A stretch of DNA of 35,242 nt from Carboxylicivirga fragile (lineage in GTDB: Bacteria > Bacteroidota > Bacteroidia > Bacteroidales > Marinilabiliaceae): the NCBI GenBank assembly GCA_025499625.1, contig JAFMVD010000058.1, positions 1 to 35,242 on the forward strand, in the 5' to 3' direction. This document shows positions 24,574 through 32,875 of this stretch, one piece after another. Below the pieces are notes generated by a model. It did no database searches, was not told where the DNA came from, and saw nothing but the letters and a program-made list of their open reading frames with translations. Each line of letters begins with the position of its first letter. The stretch's first letter is position 1. The translations under genes were made by a program, and so were the position numbers.

Positions 24574-26127
24574 TTATTCTGTTAGTTCATTATGTCCGTT
24601 TTCGCCTGATATCTCCAGCACGTCTAGTGCCTTATTGTCTTCCATTGTTTCGATGGAGCGCAGCTTGCGTTCAATAACGTTCGTTCGTGTGCCTTTTAAA
24701 GTATCCAATGAACCGGATGCTGTCTGCAACTGTTTTTGCACTTTCTCCAATTGACCAGAAAATTTACCAAACTCCGTTTTCACAGCACTCAACACATTCC
24801 ACACCTCACTGCTTCGTTTTTGTACTGCCAGCGTTCTGAATCCCATCTGCAAACTGTTCATCAGTGCGGATAACGTGGTTGGGCCGGTAACTGTTATCTT
24901 GTATTTATTCTGAAGCGTCTCAAACAAGCCAGGGTGACGTAACACTTCGGCATACAAACTCTCAACAGGTAAGAACATAATACCAAAATCGGTTGTGTGC
25001 GGCGGATCGATGTATTTGCCACTGATGTCTTTTGCAAAGGACTCAATGGTTTTCACTAAGGCTTTTTGCGCTACTGCAATTTGCTCTGGTTCACCCTTGT
25101 CGTAAGCATCCAACAGGATATGATAATTCTCTATTGGGAATTTAGAGTCAATCGGCATCCATACTTCCTGGTCATTATCTTTTCCCGGTAGTTTAATGGC
25201 ATACTCGACATTAGCCTGACTGCCTTTTTTAGTAGCTACGTTCTGAGCATATTGATCAGGTGTTAGAATTTGCTCTAAAATATTACCCAATTGGTATTCG
25301 CCCAATACACCACGCGTTTTTACGTTAGAAAGCACTTTTTTAAGATCTCCCACACCAGTAGCAATGGTTTGCATTTCACCCAAACCTTTATGAACCTCTT
25401 CTAATCGGTCACTGACCAGTTTAAAGGATTCTCCAATTCGTTTCTCCAAAGTTGATTGCAACTTCTCATCAACCGTATTACGCATTTCTGTAAGTTGCTT
25501 CTCATTATCCTTACGTATATCATGCAACTGCTTCTCAACGGCTTGTTTCACATCTTTAATACCATCTAAGGATAATTGATGAGAGGTGTGCAGTTGTTTA
25601 TTTTGCTGGTCAAAATTCTGCTTTAAACTGTCTCTGAAAGTGTTTAGTGTATTTGTCAATTCTTCCTTCGAAGCCTTTAATCCATTTGCAAGTTCGTTCC
25701 TGTTTTCCTTACCCTCCTGTACCAGCTTCTCACCAAATTCATTCAGCTTTGAACTGGTTTTCTCGGTAAAATCAAGTTGATTGGTCTTAATACTTTCATG
25801 CTCCTCCTGAGTTGTTTTGTTCAACTCGGCTTTAAACTTATCAAGCGAAGTTGAAAATTCAGATAGTTGCTCTTTCTGAAGTGCCAAATTTTCTTTGATA
25901 CGCTCCATTACAGCATGCTGAAGGTTTTGAAATAAAGTGTTTATTTCTTGACGGTTTTCTGCATTCACTTCCCGAAGTTCTTTTCTTGACTGAATAAATT
26001 CATCTTTTATTTCCCTCCTAAAAGGTTCCATCAGGTCACCGATTCCAGAAACTTTAGGTTTTCTAAATACAGTAATCAGGACTGCAATGAGCACGATGCT
26101 GTTAATTATAATTAGAGCAATTTCCAT
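24574..26127 (-). CDS. rmuC: DNA recombination protein RmuC homologue
   Basis: A 517-residue RmuC. The N-terminus is one membrane segment (EIALIIINSIVLIAVLITVF). A long coiled coil (about 40-270) follows, then the conserved RmuC domain: GVLGEYQLGNILEQIL near residue 275, VWMPIDSKFP near 326 (PD-(D/E)XK-type strand), DFGIMFLPVESLYAEVLR and TTLSALMNSLQMGFRTLAVQ. RmuC limits DNA inversions at short repeats in E. coli and is thought to be a nuclease. Here it heads a transcription unit containing two nuclease-like genes and, further on, hsdM. That context differs from a free-standing housekeeping rmuC and hints that this copy is part of the defence island. Confidence 0.9.
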   Translation of the reverse strand: MEIALIIINSIVLIAVLITVFRKPKVSGIGDLMEPFRREIKDEFIQSRKELREVNAENRQEINTLFQNLQHAVMERIKENLALQKEQLSEFSTSLDKFKAELNKTTQEEHESIKTNQLDFTEKTSSKLNEFGEKLVQEGKENRNELANGLKASKEELTNTLNTFRDSLKQNFDQQNKQLHTSHQLSLDGIKDVKQAVEKQLHDIRKDNEKQLTEMRNTVDEKLQSTLEKRIGESFKLVSDRLEEVHKGLGEMQTIATGVGDLKKVLSNVKTRGVLGEYQLGNILEQILTPDQYAQNVATKKGSQANVEYAIKLPGKDNDQEVWMPIDSKFPIENYHILLDAYDKGEPEQIAVAQKALVKTIESFAKDISGKYIDPPHTTDFGIMFLPVESLYAEVLRHPGLFETLQNKYKITVTGPTTLSALMNSLQMGFRTLAVQKRSSEVWNVLSAVKTEFGKFSGQLEKVQKQLQTASGSLDTLKGTRTNVIERKLRSIETMEDNKALDVLEISGENGHNELTE

Positions 26128-26304
26128 AATTTATTCCTTTTCTAGTTTAACATGGGGTAAAAGTATGGGGGATGTGTGCGGTAGTGGTGCACATATCTAT
26201 TTATATTCTTTAGCCCGTTGTGTAAATAACATTTGGATTAGTATCAAACTAGTTGTAATTATTAAATGTGCTTATGTTTTGGATGCTAATTTTATTGATC
26301 ATTT

Positions 26305-26346
26305 ATTAGGGGTTAGGTATTAGGACTTGGGTTTTAGGGGTTAGTT
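26305..26346 (+). repeat. Degenerate heptamer array, locus 2 (six units)
   Basis: Units ATTAGGG, GTTAGGT, ATTAGGA, CTTGGGT, TTTAGGG and GTTAGTT run head to tail. The array enters the 3' end of the first cassette's partner gene, so its TAA stop (26341-26343 on the minus strand) is within the last unit. The rest of the 26128-26340 gap between this gene and rmuC is A+T-rich, with no clear promoter. Confidence 0.75.
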
Positions 26347-27387
26347 TAGAAGGTGGCAATGGAATTTATCGAAATTCTCAGGATACATTTTAAAGACATC
26401 CATTTTATCCATTTTCTTCATGTTGTTGACATATACCTTTAAACCGTTTAGTTTAACAGGGAGTGTTTTCATTTGTCTGGGCTGGAAGTTGAAACGAATA
26501 CTAACTTCCGAATCTTCCACCTTGCGTTCATTTTTATTAAATAGGTCAAAGCCAATACCGCACTTAATGGTGTAGTAGTTAGTGTAGATATGTCTGTCGT
26601 GAATTTTTGGTTGTTTACCTGAGTTAAAATATTTATCAAATTTTAGTATGGTGAATTTAATTTTTAGATGCTTGTACTTTGCAAAGTGCCTATTCAGTAC
26701 ACTATGTGTTTTAATGGCTCGCTCTTTAGGAGAACAATTCTCTTGCGATAATATGCTCTCGGATAATATGGCGATAGAAAGCTCCCCCTGGTAATCAACA
26801 GGAATTAACTGTTCCAACATTGGAATGAGGTTGTCTTTTAGTCTGCCTTGTGATTTATCTGACAGTATGTACTTATCGGCGATAACGATTGAATTGGTGG
26901 GGAAAGTACTGATAAATTTTAAATCACTCCAGTTGTTGAATATTTCATCGTCAGACTCATCTGCGGGCAAAACAATGGTTTTTTCAACATCATTGTATTT
27001 AATGTATTCGCTCCATTTTGTTTTTAGCGTTGCAGACGTTATCACCCGATAGCCATATTTACGTTCCAAATCAATGGCATTTTGTTCATCGCACTCGATG
27101 AACAGAAGTTTGCAACCTCCATTGTTTAAACAGGACGAGAGGCAATCTTCGTCAAGTAGGTTTTGCAAGTACACCATGTCTGCAGCGTTTTGCTGCTGAA
27201 CAATATCGTCAATAAATAGCTCGGCCTCTTCGGACTCATACATCTCCTCTTCAGAAGCATAATTGGTAATGAGGGTGTACCTATTGGCATGTTTGAGGAA
27301 GTCGTCACAGAATGATGTGATGACAGCATCACTGGAGTCTATAGCCCAATAATTGTTAATGAAGTTTTTATCGATATATACCTCCAT
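26341..27387 (-). CDS. Partner protein of ATPase cassette 1, with HDR motif
   Basis: A 348-residue protein. The C-terminal half has two segments also seen in the cassette 2 partner: IVIADKYIL near residue 170, and IHDRHIYTNYYTIKCGIGFDLF near 262. The second recalls the HDR-x-I...N...I-x-G-x-G-x-D-x-F signature of MITD1 C-terminal, PLD-like domains; the match is from memory. The N-terminal half is acidic (EEEMYESEEAELFIDD) and unlike the cassette 2 partner. No membrane segment is seen. It starts two bases after the ATPase stop, so the pair is coupled. The likely role is effector or membrane/nucleic-acid-binding partner of the ATPase. Confidence 0.7.
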   Translation of the reverse strand: MEVYIDKNFINNYWAIDSSDAVITSFCDDFLKHANRYTLITNYASEEEMYESEEAELFIDDIVQQQNAADMVYLQNLLDEDCLSSCLNNGGCKLLFIECDEQNAIDLERKYGYRVITSATLKTKWSEYIKYNDVEKTIVLPADESDDEIFNNWSDLKFISTFPTNSIVIADKYILSDKSQGRLKDNLIPMLEQLIPVDYQGELSIAILSESILSQENCSPKERAIKTHSVLNRHFAKYKHLKIKFTILKFDKYFNSGKQPKIHDRHIYTNYYTIKCGIGFDLFNKNERKVEDSEVSIRFNFQPRQMKTLPVKLNGLKVYVNNMKKMDKMDVFKMYPENFDKFHCHLLN

Positions 27388-27389
27388 AA

Positions 27390-29459
27390 TTAATTTTTTT
27401 GAGCGTGTTTTAATCGCATTAGTTCCCTTTTCCAGTTTGATGCTTCGTCGAAAAATCCTTTTCCAAACTCCCCATCTAAGCCACCGTCTTCTTCAATGAT
27501 AAGTTTTTCGACCTGTTTTTTACCAGCAGGTATTTTATCGGGATGGTAGAGGTAGGAGATGGAGATATCATCGGCTTTTACCTTGTGTTTGGGGCTCGCT
27601 ACCAGGTATTGGAACTTACGGATGAAATACTCGGAGTGGGTTTCGATAACTACCGAGCAGTTAAATTTTTCAACAGCATCAGTTACCATCTCGGCTAATT
27701 TACTTTGGAAACTGGGGTGAAGATTTACTTCTGGTTCTTCAAGAAAAATGGTGTTATGTCCCGCATAATTTGCACCATTCATGCAAAAAGAAAGTAGGTT
27801 ACAGACAAATTGATTGATACCTCTTCCAAAGTTTATTAGAGGGCGTTCTTTTTTATTCACCTTAAGAAAATAGCTTACTCCAATTTTTTCATCACCAGCA
27901 GTAATTGGCTTGATTACCATCTTTTCTGCTATCTCAAATTCGTTTAACCATTTATTGATGAATTTGATGGTGTCCGAACTATCATAATGCAAATCGTTTA
28001 AAAATTCGGCTCCAAAAATTAGCAATGGGTTTTTCTCTCTATTTACGTCTGACAGGAAATAATTGTTAGAAAAGGATAAATCACTATGTGCAAAAATGCT
28101 ATTATTGAGCAACTTGTATAGCTGCTTACTAAATTCAACAGCAATCGATTTATAATTATCGGATAAATATCTTAGCGTGCTATGAAATAGAAAGTCATCT
28201 TCATTAGCTTGTTTATCACTGCTGGGCGTAGTTTGATTGTATTTATTTTTGCCTACATTTTGAATAGCCGTTATCAGTCCGGATGTAAGGGCTGAGTTGT
28301 TAGCTCGTTTCCAGCTGAGCTCCTCAGTGTCAAGCAATGCTCTAAAAATTGGGTTTTTTACGTTCTTATTATCAGGAGCCGTAGGTGCCTTTTTACAAGG
28401 ACTTAATAACTCAAGAAAACTTGGAGTTATAGAACCGGGATATGCTTCCGTGTTGATAGAAGGAGTCATTGTTTCGAGAAGAATGAGTAAGACATCTTTT
28501 TCAAATTCTTTATACATCGTTTTAAAAGCTTCAACAGTCGTTACATTAGCTTTGGTAAGTTCATTGCTAAGAACATGATACTTACTGTTTTTTCTTAAAA
28601 TCGCTAATGAATTTTCTTCACTTACAAGTTTTAATAACTCAGAGTTAAATAATAAGCCCTGTACATTTGTATAATCCTTTTTTAGAAAAGGGGATCGATT
28701 ATCAAGCGGCTCAAAGTGATTGCCATTAGGTAATAAAATAGTTGAAGAACGCTGCTCTTTTATCTCATCCTCTGAATAAGATGATGTGTTTATTTTATGT
28801 TTCTCATCATCAATATCAAAAGCATTAAAAGTATAACCCATTGACTGGTACCTTTCGTATAGTTCATTTTCTTTGGCAGACAGTAATTGATTTTCTGAAA
28901 GTTTCTTGTCTAAAAGACACAAATACTCTTGCTCATGCATCAAGTCTTTATGTGTTGTTAAAGCATGATGTATTTGTGGGACAACATTTTCAACGGAATC
29001 ATAAATTAGCCCCCAAGAACCAATCTCAGCATGGTTATCACTTATAAGCGCATAATGGGCTAATAATTCATTATCCGTATAAAATATTAATTGCGTTCCT
29101 TGACATTTATCTTGTAAATTCTCGTTGATATCCAGTTGTAATTTAGCTGTTAAATCACCATAAATGTCGTGCTTAAAGCAGAAGCTAAAAAAGAATCCTT
29201 CTGTTTTACTATCATAGCTCATATTTGCATTAAGCGAACCTAAAATTAGCTTTTGTTCAGCACTTAAAGTTAGGTTATCAAGAGAAACCAGATGTTGTTT
29301 TTCATCAAATACAAGTACTTCCTTTAAAAGGCGGAATGCATTTTTAAAAGTACTTTTACCAACTCCATTAGTGCCAGTTAAAATATTTATTTTATCCAAA
29401 TTAAAGCATTGAAGCTCGTGAAAGATCCTGAAGTTTTGGATGCCTATTTTATTGATCAT
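27390..29459 (-). CDS. ABC-type AAA ATPase of cassette 1 (AAA_21/DUF3696-like)
   Basis: A 689-residue ATPase of the SMC/ABC-like AAA_21 type. Walker A GTNGVGKST is near residue 30, Walker B IFLEEPEVNLHP near 573, and the H-loop-like IETHSEYF near 606. The tail ADDISISYLYHPDK...GFFDE fits the DUF3696 C-terminal pattern. Between the nucleotide motifs lies a long, poorly conserved helical insert (about 200-500). There is no TOPRIM domain, so it is not an OLD nuclease. Such ATPases act as sensors or switches in many phage-defence systems. The partner gene follows after two bases. A 115-base stretch near the 3' end is nearly identical to the second ATPase gene. Confidence 0.85.
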   Translation of the reverse strand: MINKIGIQNFRIFHELQCFNLDKINILTGTNGVGKSTFKNAFRLLKEVLVFDEKQHLVSLDNLTLSAEQKLILGSLNANMSYDSKTEGFFFSFCFKHDIYGDLTAKLQLDINENLQDKCQGTQLIFYTDNELLAHYALISDNHAEIGSWGLIYDSVENVVPQIHHALTTHKDLMHEQEYLCLLDKKLSENQLLSAKENELYERYQSMGYTFNAFDIDDEKHKINTSSYSEDEIKEQRSSTILLPNGNHFEPLDNRSPFLKKDYTNVQGLLFNSELLKLVSEENSLAILRKNSKYHVLSNELTKANVTTVEAFKTMYKEFEKDVLLILLETMTPSINTEAYPGSITPSFLELLSPCKKAPTAPDNKNVKNPIFRALLDTEELSWKRANNSALTSGLITAIQNVGKNKYNQTTPSSDKQANEDDFLFHSTLRYLSDNYKSIAVEFSKQLYKLLNNSIFAHSDLSFSNNYFLSDVNREKNPLLIFGAEFLNDLHYDSSDTIKFINKWLNEFEIAEKMVIKPITAGDEKIGVSYFLKVNKKERPLINFGRGINQFVCNLLSFCMNGANYAGHNTIFLEEPEVNLHPSFQSKLAEMVTDAVEKFNCSVVIETHSEYFIRKFQYLVASPKHKVKADDISISYLYHPDKIPAGKKQVEKLIIEEDGGLDGEFGKGFFDEASNWKRELMRLKHAQKN

Positions 29460-29468
29460 GTGTTAATT

Positions 29469-29496
29469 TTTAGGTTTTAGGGATTGGGTGCTAGGG
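29469..29496 (+). repeat. Degenerate heptamer array, locus 3 (four units)
   Basis: Units TTTAGGT, TTTAGGG, ATTGGGT and GCTAGGG fill most of the gap between the two ATPase cassettes. The array overlaps the last codons of the cassette 2 partner, and its TAG stop (29491-29493 on the minus strand) lies in the last unit. The same arrangement is seen at the end of the cassette 1 partner. Confidence 0.75.
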
Positions 29497-30483
29497 ATTT
29501 TCTAAAAGTTGGTTTTTACAATCACCAAAAACTAAATCACTATTCTTTTCTATTATTTCAGATCTTTTATCTGCTACTTCTGCAAGCGTTGCCATAGTTG
29601 CTTCTCGTTCATCGGTATTGGCCATGGATCCAAAAGTGATATCTGTGCCATGGGTGATGATATTACCTGTAGAGTCGAAATAGTTGAATGAGTCACCTGA
29701 ACGAATGGTAAGATAATTAGTAAAAATACCTCTATCGTGTTCTTTAACTGCCCGGTTGGCTAGTATCAACTCTATCTCACATTTTAACTGTAGTCGTTGT
29801 TTAATCTCCTTTAAACTATCATAGGTGGCTTGCCCATTGAGTTTATCACGTCCACCTTCGAAAGTGAAAATGGTTAAGCGGTATTTTACCGGAGTCGCTT
29901 TATCGAGTTCTTCCAATATCTTCTCCAGGTTGGAAGGGATCAGACTGGGATCGTTTAATATGTAATTGTCGATCATTACCACATCGGTGAAAGGCGTCAG
30001 ATAGTCTGCCAGTTTAGACCATGAGGTAAAACCATCTGATTTCTGTTCTACACTTTTTCGTACAGGGTGCTTTAGTTTTAAGGGTAAGAGGCTTAACTGC
30101 TCCCAGGTCGCCAGTAAATCGTCTTTAAAAGCAAAGATGTATCCATTTTTGCTGCGGTATTTCTTTTGATTGTTTGGGTCAGTCTCGTCGATGCAATAGA
30201 CCGATGACGATCCATTACATTTAATTTTGAATTTGTGTGACGAAAAGGGTTTATCGCTGTATTGGATTTGCGTTTCTCCTCTACCTGTGCTCAGCTGAGT
30301 TAACATTACATTGTCAATATCATTCAGGTTGTTTGTTTCGTAAACAGTTAAATCCGTTTTTGATTTGAGAAACTCCCATAAGCTATTCCAGCGTGCATTG
30401 TCATATTCGGTTCCTAATGGAATCCGTTCCGGTTGACTGGCTATAAAAGCTGAAAATATATTACCGTGCAGAGTCGTATTCAT
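29491..30483 (-). CDS. Partner protein of ATPase cassette 2, with HDR motif
   Basis: A 330-residue protein related in its C-terminal half to the cassette 1 partner: VVMIDNYIL near residue 172, PVKYRLTIFTFE, and EHDRGIFTNYLTIRSGDSFNYF near 250. The HDR...TNY...G...F pattern and its distance from the YIL segment are conserved. The N-terminal half differs and has a possible beta-rich region (KFKIKCNGSSSVYCIDETD). No signal peptide or membrane segment is seen. The start overlaps the ATPase stop (TAATG). It is probably the effector or adaptor of the cassette. The catalytic residues, if any, are unknown. Confidence 0.7.
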   Translation of the reverse strand: MNTTLHGNIFSAFIASQPERIPLGTEYDNARWNSLWEFLKSKTDLTVYETNNLNDIDNVMLTQLSTGRGETQIQYSDKPFSSHKFKIKCNGSSSVYCIDETDPNNQKKYRSKNGYIFAFKDDLLATWEQLSLLPLKLKHPVRKSVEQKSDGFTSWSKLADYLTPFTDVVMIDNYILNDPSLIPSNLEKILEELDKATPVKYRLTIFTFEGGRDKLNGQATYDSLKEIKQRLQLKCEIELILANRAVKEHDRGIFTNYLTIRSGDSFNYFDSTGNIITHGTDITFGSMANTDEREATMATLAEVADKRSEIIEKNSDLVFGDCKNQLLENP

Positions 30484-32618
30484 TAGTTATGATTTTGCAG
30501 CTTTAATAAATCCATTGTCAATCGAGCATTTTCATCAAAAAAACCTACTCCAAAATCCTGCTTCAGAATTCCATCAGGTCTTATTTCCAGTTTCTCCACT
30601 TGGTTTTTACTCTGGGGCACTTTATCGGGGTGGTAGAGGTAGGAGATGGAGATATCATCGGCTTTTACTTTGTAATCGGGGTGGGCTACCAGGTATTGGA
30701 ATTTACGGATGAAATATTCGGAGTGTGTTTCAATGATAAACTTCAATTGGAAATGTTGAACGGCATCAGCAACTAACTCAGCCATTTTGCTTTGATAGGC
30801 GGGATGAAGGTTACTTTCTGGTTCTTCAATCAATAGTAATGACTTTTTAGACTGTGCAGCTATTCTAATTAATAATTGAATAACCTGATTAACACCGACA
30901 CCACTATCACCTATGGGGTAATTCTCACCATCTTTAAATATCCAAAAGCTTAGTCCTAATGGTTTATTGGCCACCATAACTTGTTCTACTATTAGTTCAT
31001 CAGCAATATCAAATTCTTTCAACCAATGGTTACAAAATTTATATTGATCGTTTATCTTCTGTGAGTCATAAGAATTTGCAAAATCAAGAAATAACTTATC
31101 TTGTGGTTCTGCTTCATTATAGAAGTAATATTTTTTTATACTTGTGCTTTCAAATGCAATACTACAGTTTAACATCAACTCCTTAAGTTGGGTGTTGAGT
31201 TGGCCAACTAGTTTACGAGGAAGATTTCGAATTGAAGCCTCAATATTTTTTATATTTTTAATATCATTATCTGCATTTACGGGTATTTTTCGTTCTAAAG
31301 GATAGAATAGATTGAACTCATCGTTATCTAACTTCCCTTTAAGACTATCATAATAAACATTTTCAGCTTCAAAATTAAGATCATTAAATTCATCGCTTTT
31401 AAGAATATTTAAAATCTTTTCTGAGCCGTTTAGAACAACCCCATCAATTAGCAGACTATTAGGATGGAAATACTTGAGAAAATCATGCTCTTGTTTCGGC
31501 TCTGGTGTAGTATTCTTTTCGCCAACATAATTCCTTATTTCATAATCAGAAGACAAAAGTGATTGTTTAATAATACCAAGTTCAAATTTTTTATATTCAC
31601 TCAAAAACTCTTCCTTACTATCAATTTCCTGTAAATATAGTAGCTCTCTTATTTTTGATGCCTTTTTTTCAATAATTTTACCTTTGAAAAAATTTGGTGT
31701 GCCAAAAACCACATAACTTAATAATGTCGGTATAAATACTTCCGGATTTTCGTCGTAATAAAAAGAATTAAAAGTGGTTTTTGCATCACTTATTCTACAA
31801 GCCCTCTTCTTTTTCATGTCCCATACAGGGAGTTGTCTTTCAATAAATTGCTGTTTATTCGATTGTATCTCTTCCCAGGCCCTGTCATCATTAAATAAAT
31901 ATCCCTTCTCTTCAAGATCTTTTTTTAAATCCTCATCTTCCTTTGATAATGTTTTTTTCTGGCTTAGCTCGGAAATACTTTTATACGTGAGATATTGTTT
32001 TTTATCCTGTAAAAATAAAGAGTAATACACATCCAAAATGTCATACGTCAATTCAGTATTAATATAAAACCATTTGGAATCATCATTACTACCTCCACTA
32101 TTATAAAAACGCATTGCCTCTTTTATAGTTTCAGGTTTCTTCCCAAAGAAAGATTCATAAAATTCTACTGCATCTTGTTCTTTAATTTTTGGATCTGTAG
32201 GAAAGCATCGTTTGTTTTCAAACCGAAATATAACTTTAGATTCTTTAATAATTTCAATAAACCGAAGTAAAGCATCCTCGCTAGAATTAGACTTTTGATA
32301 ACATAAACAAATATCCACATCACCCCATAGCTGATCTGAGTATCCAAGTGTAAAGATCATCTTATCATCGTCACTTTTATAAGTGAGGTTATTTTCGTAG
32401 AGATCAATTTTTTGTATGGTTTCAGTATTAAAGACTAGCTTTTCGAAAGTAGAGCTTTTGCCACCTTCTGAAAAAGACGATTTCAAGAGAAACAGAAACT
32501 TTTGAATAGCACTTTTACCACAATTATTTGCGCCTGTTAATATATTTATCTGCTTAAAGTCAAACGATTGTTCTTCTTTAAAAACTCTAAAATTTTGAAG
32601 GCCTATTTTGTTGATCAT
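30483..32618 (-). CDS. ABC-type AAA ATPase of cassette 2 (AAA_21/DUF3696-like)
   Basis: A 711-residue paralogue of the cassette 1 ATPase. Both start MINKIG-x-QNFR. Walker A is GANNCGKSA near residue 30, Walker B LLIEEPESNLHP near 599, and IETHSEYFIRKFQYLVA near 629. The same ADDISISYLYHPDK...VGFFDE tail follows. The central insert differs strongly from cassette 1, as expected if it senses or binds something specific. No TOPRIM domain is present. Walker A has Cys where most have Gly or Ser (NNCGKS), which probably still binds nucleotide. The 257-base gap before its start holds a C11 tract. Confidence 0.85.
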   Translation of the reverse strand: MINKIGLQNFRVFKEEQSFDFKQINILTGANNCGKSAIQKFLFLLKSSFSEGGKSSTFEKLVFNTETIQKIDLYENNLTYKSDDDKMIFTLGYSDQLWGDVDICLCYQKSNSSEDALLRFIEIIKESKVIFRFENKRCFPTDPKIKEQDAVEFYESFFGKKPETIKEAMRFYNSGGSNDDSKWFYINTELTYDILDVYYSLFLQDKKQYLTYKSISELSQKKTLSKEDEDLKKDLEEKGYLFNDDRAWEEIQSNKQQFIERQLPVWDMKKKRACRISDAKTTFNSFYYDENPEVFIPTLLSYVVFGTPNFFKGKIIEKKASKIRELLYLQEIDSKEEFLSEYKKFELGIIKQSLLSSDYEIRNYVGEKNTTPEPKQEHDFLKYFHPNSLLIDGVVLNGSEKILNILKSDEFNDLNFEAENVYYDSLKGKLDNDEFNLFYPLERKIPVNADNDIKNIKNIEASIRNLPRKLVGQLNTQLKELMLNCSIAFESTSIKKYYFYNEAEPQDKLFLDFANSYDSQKINDQYKFCNHWLKEFDIADELIVEQVMVANKPLGLSFWIFKDGENYPIGDSGVGVNQVIQLLIRIAAQSKKSLLLIEEPESNLHPAYQSKMAELVADAVQHFQLKFIIETHSEYFIRKFQYLVAHPDYKVKADDISISYLYHPDKVPQSKNQVEKLEIRPDGILKQDFGVGFFDENARLTMDLLKLQNHN

Positions 32619-32814
32619 TTCGTTTCAATTTGAATGTGAGGTGTTTGCTCTGACACTAAAAAATTGCTTATTACCTATTTTATAAGCAGCATCTCATATA
32701 TTTAATTTTGTTGCATTTTATTTTTCAACCAGTGTTTTTACCAACAGAAGCACTTAATATCTTTGTAATGCGGACGCTGTAAATGAAAAAAATCTGACCT
32801 CTATTTATCATTCT

Positions 32815-32825
32815 CCCCCCCCCCC
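32815..32825 (+). repeat. C11 homopolymer in the gap before cassette 2
   Basis: Eleven C residues stand in A+T-rich DNA between the lipoprotein stop (32876) and the cassette 2 ATPase start (32618), about 200 bases from the latter. Tracts of this length slip during replication and can alter promoter spacing. The rest of the 32619-32875 gap shows no gene or clear promoter. Confidence 0.7.
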
Positions 32826-32875
32826 TTTGTATATTTTATTTGTGAAGTCTGATAATAAGAAGTATTCAATATTAA

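Noticed and set aside
2734-29496. True telomere or CRISPR-type array
   Set aside because: The heptamer units resemble telomere repeats, but they are short, degenerate and internal. They have no spacers and no cas genes, so neither a chromosome end nor a CRISPR array is supported.
26341-32618. OLD, PARIS, Gabija or Septu system
   Set aside because: The ATPases resemble those of such systems in their Walker and Walker B motifs, but no TOPRIM, UvrD-like helicase or HNH motif is present in either ATPases or partners.
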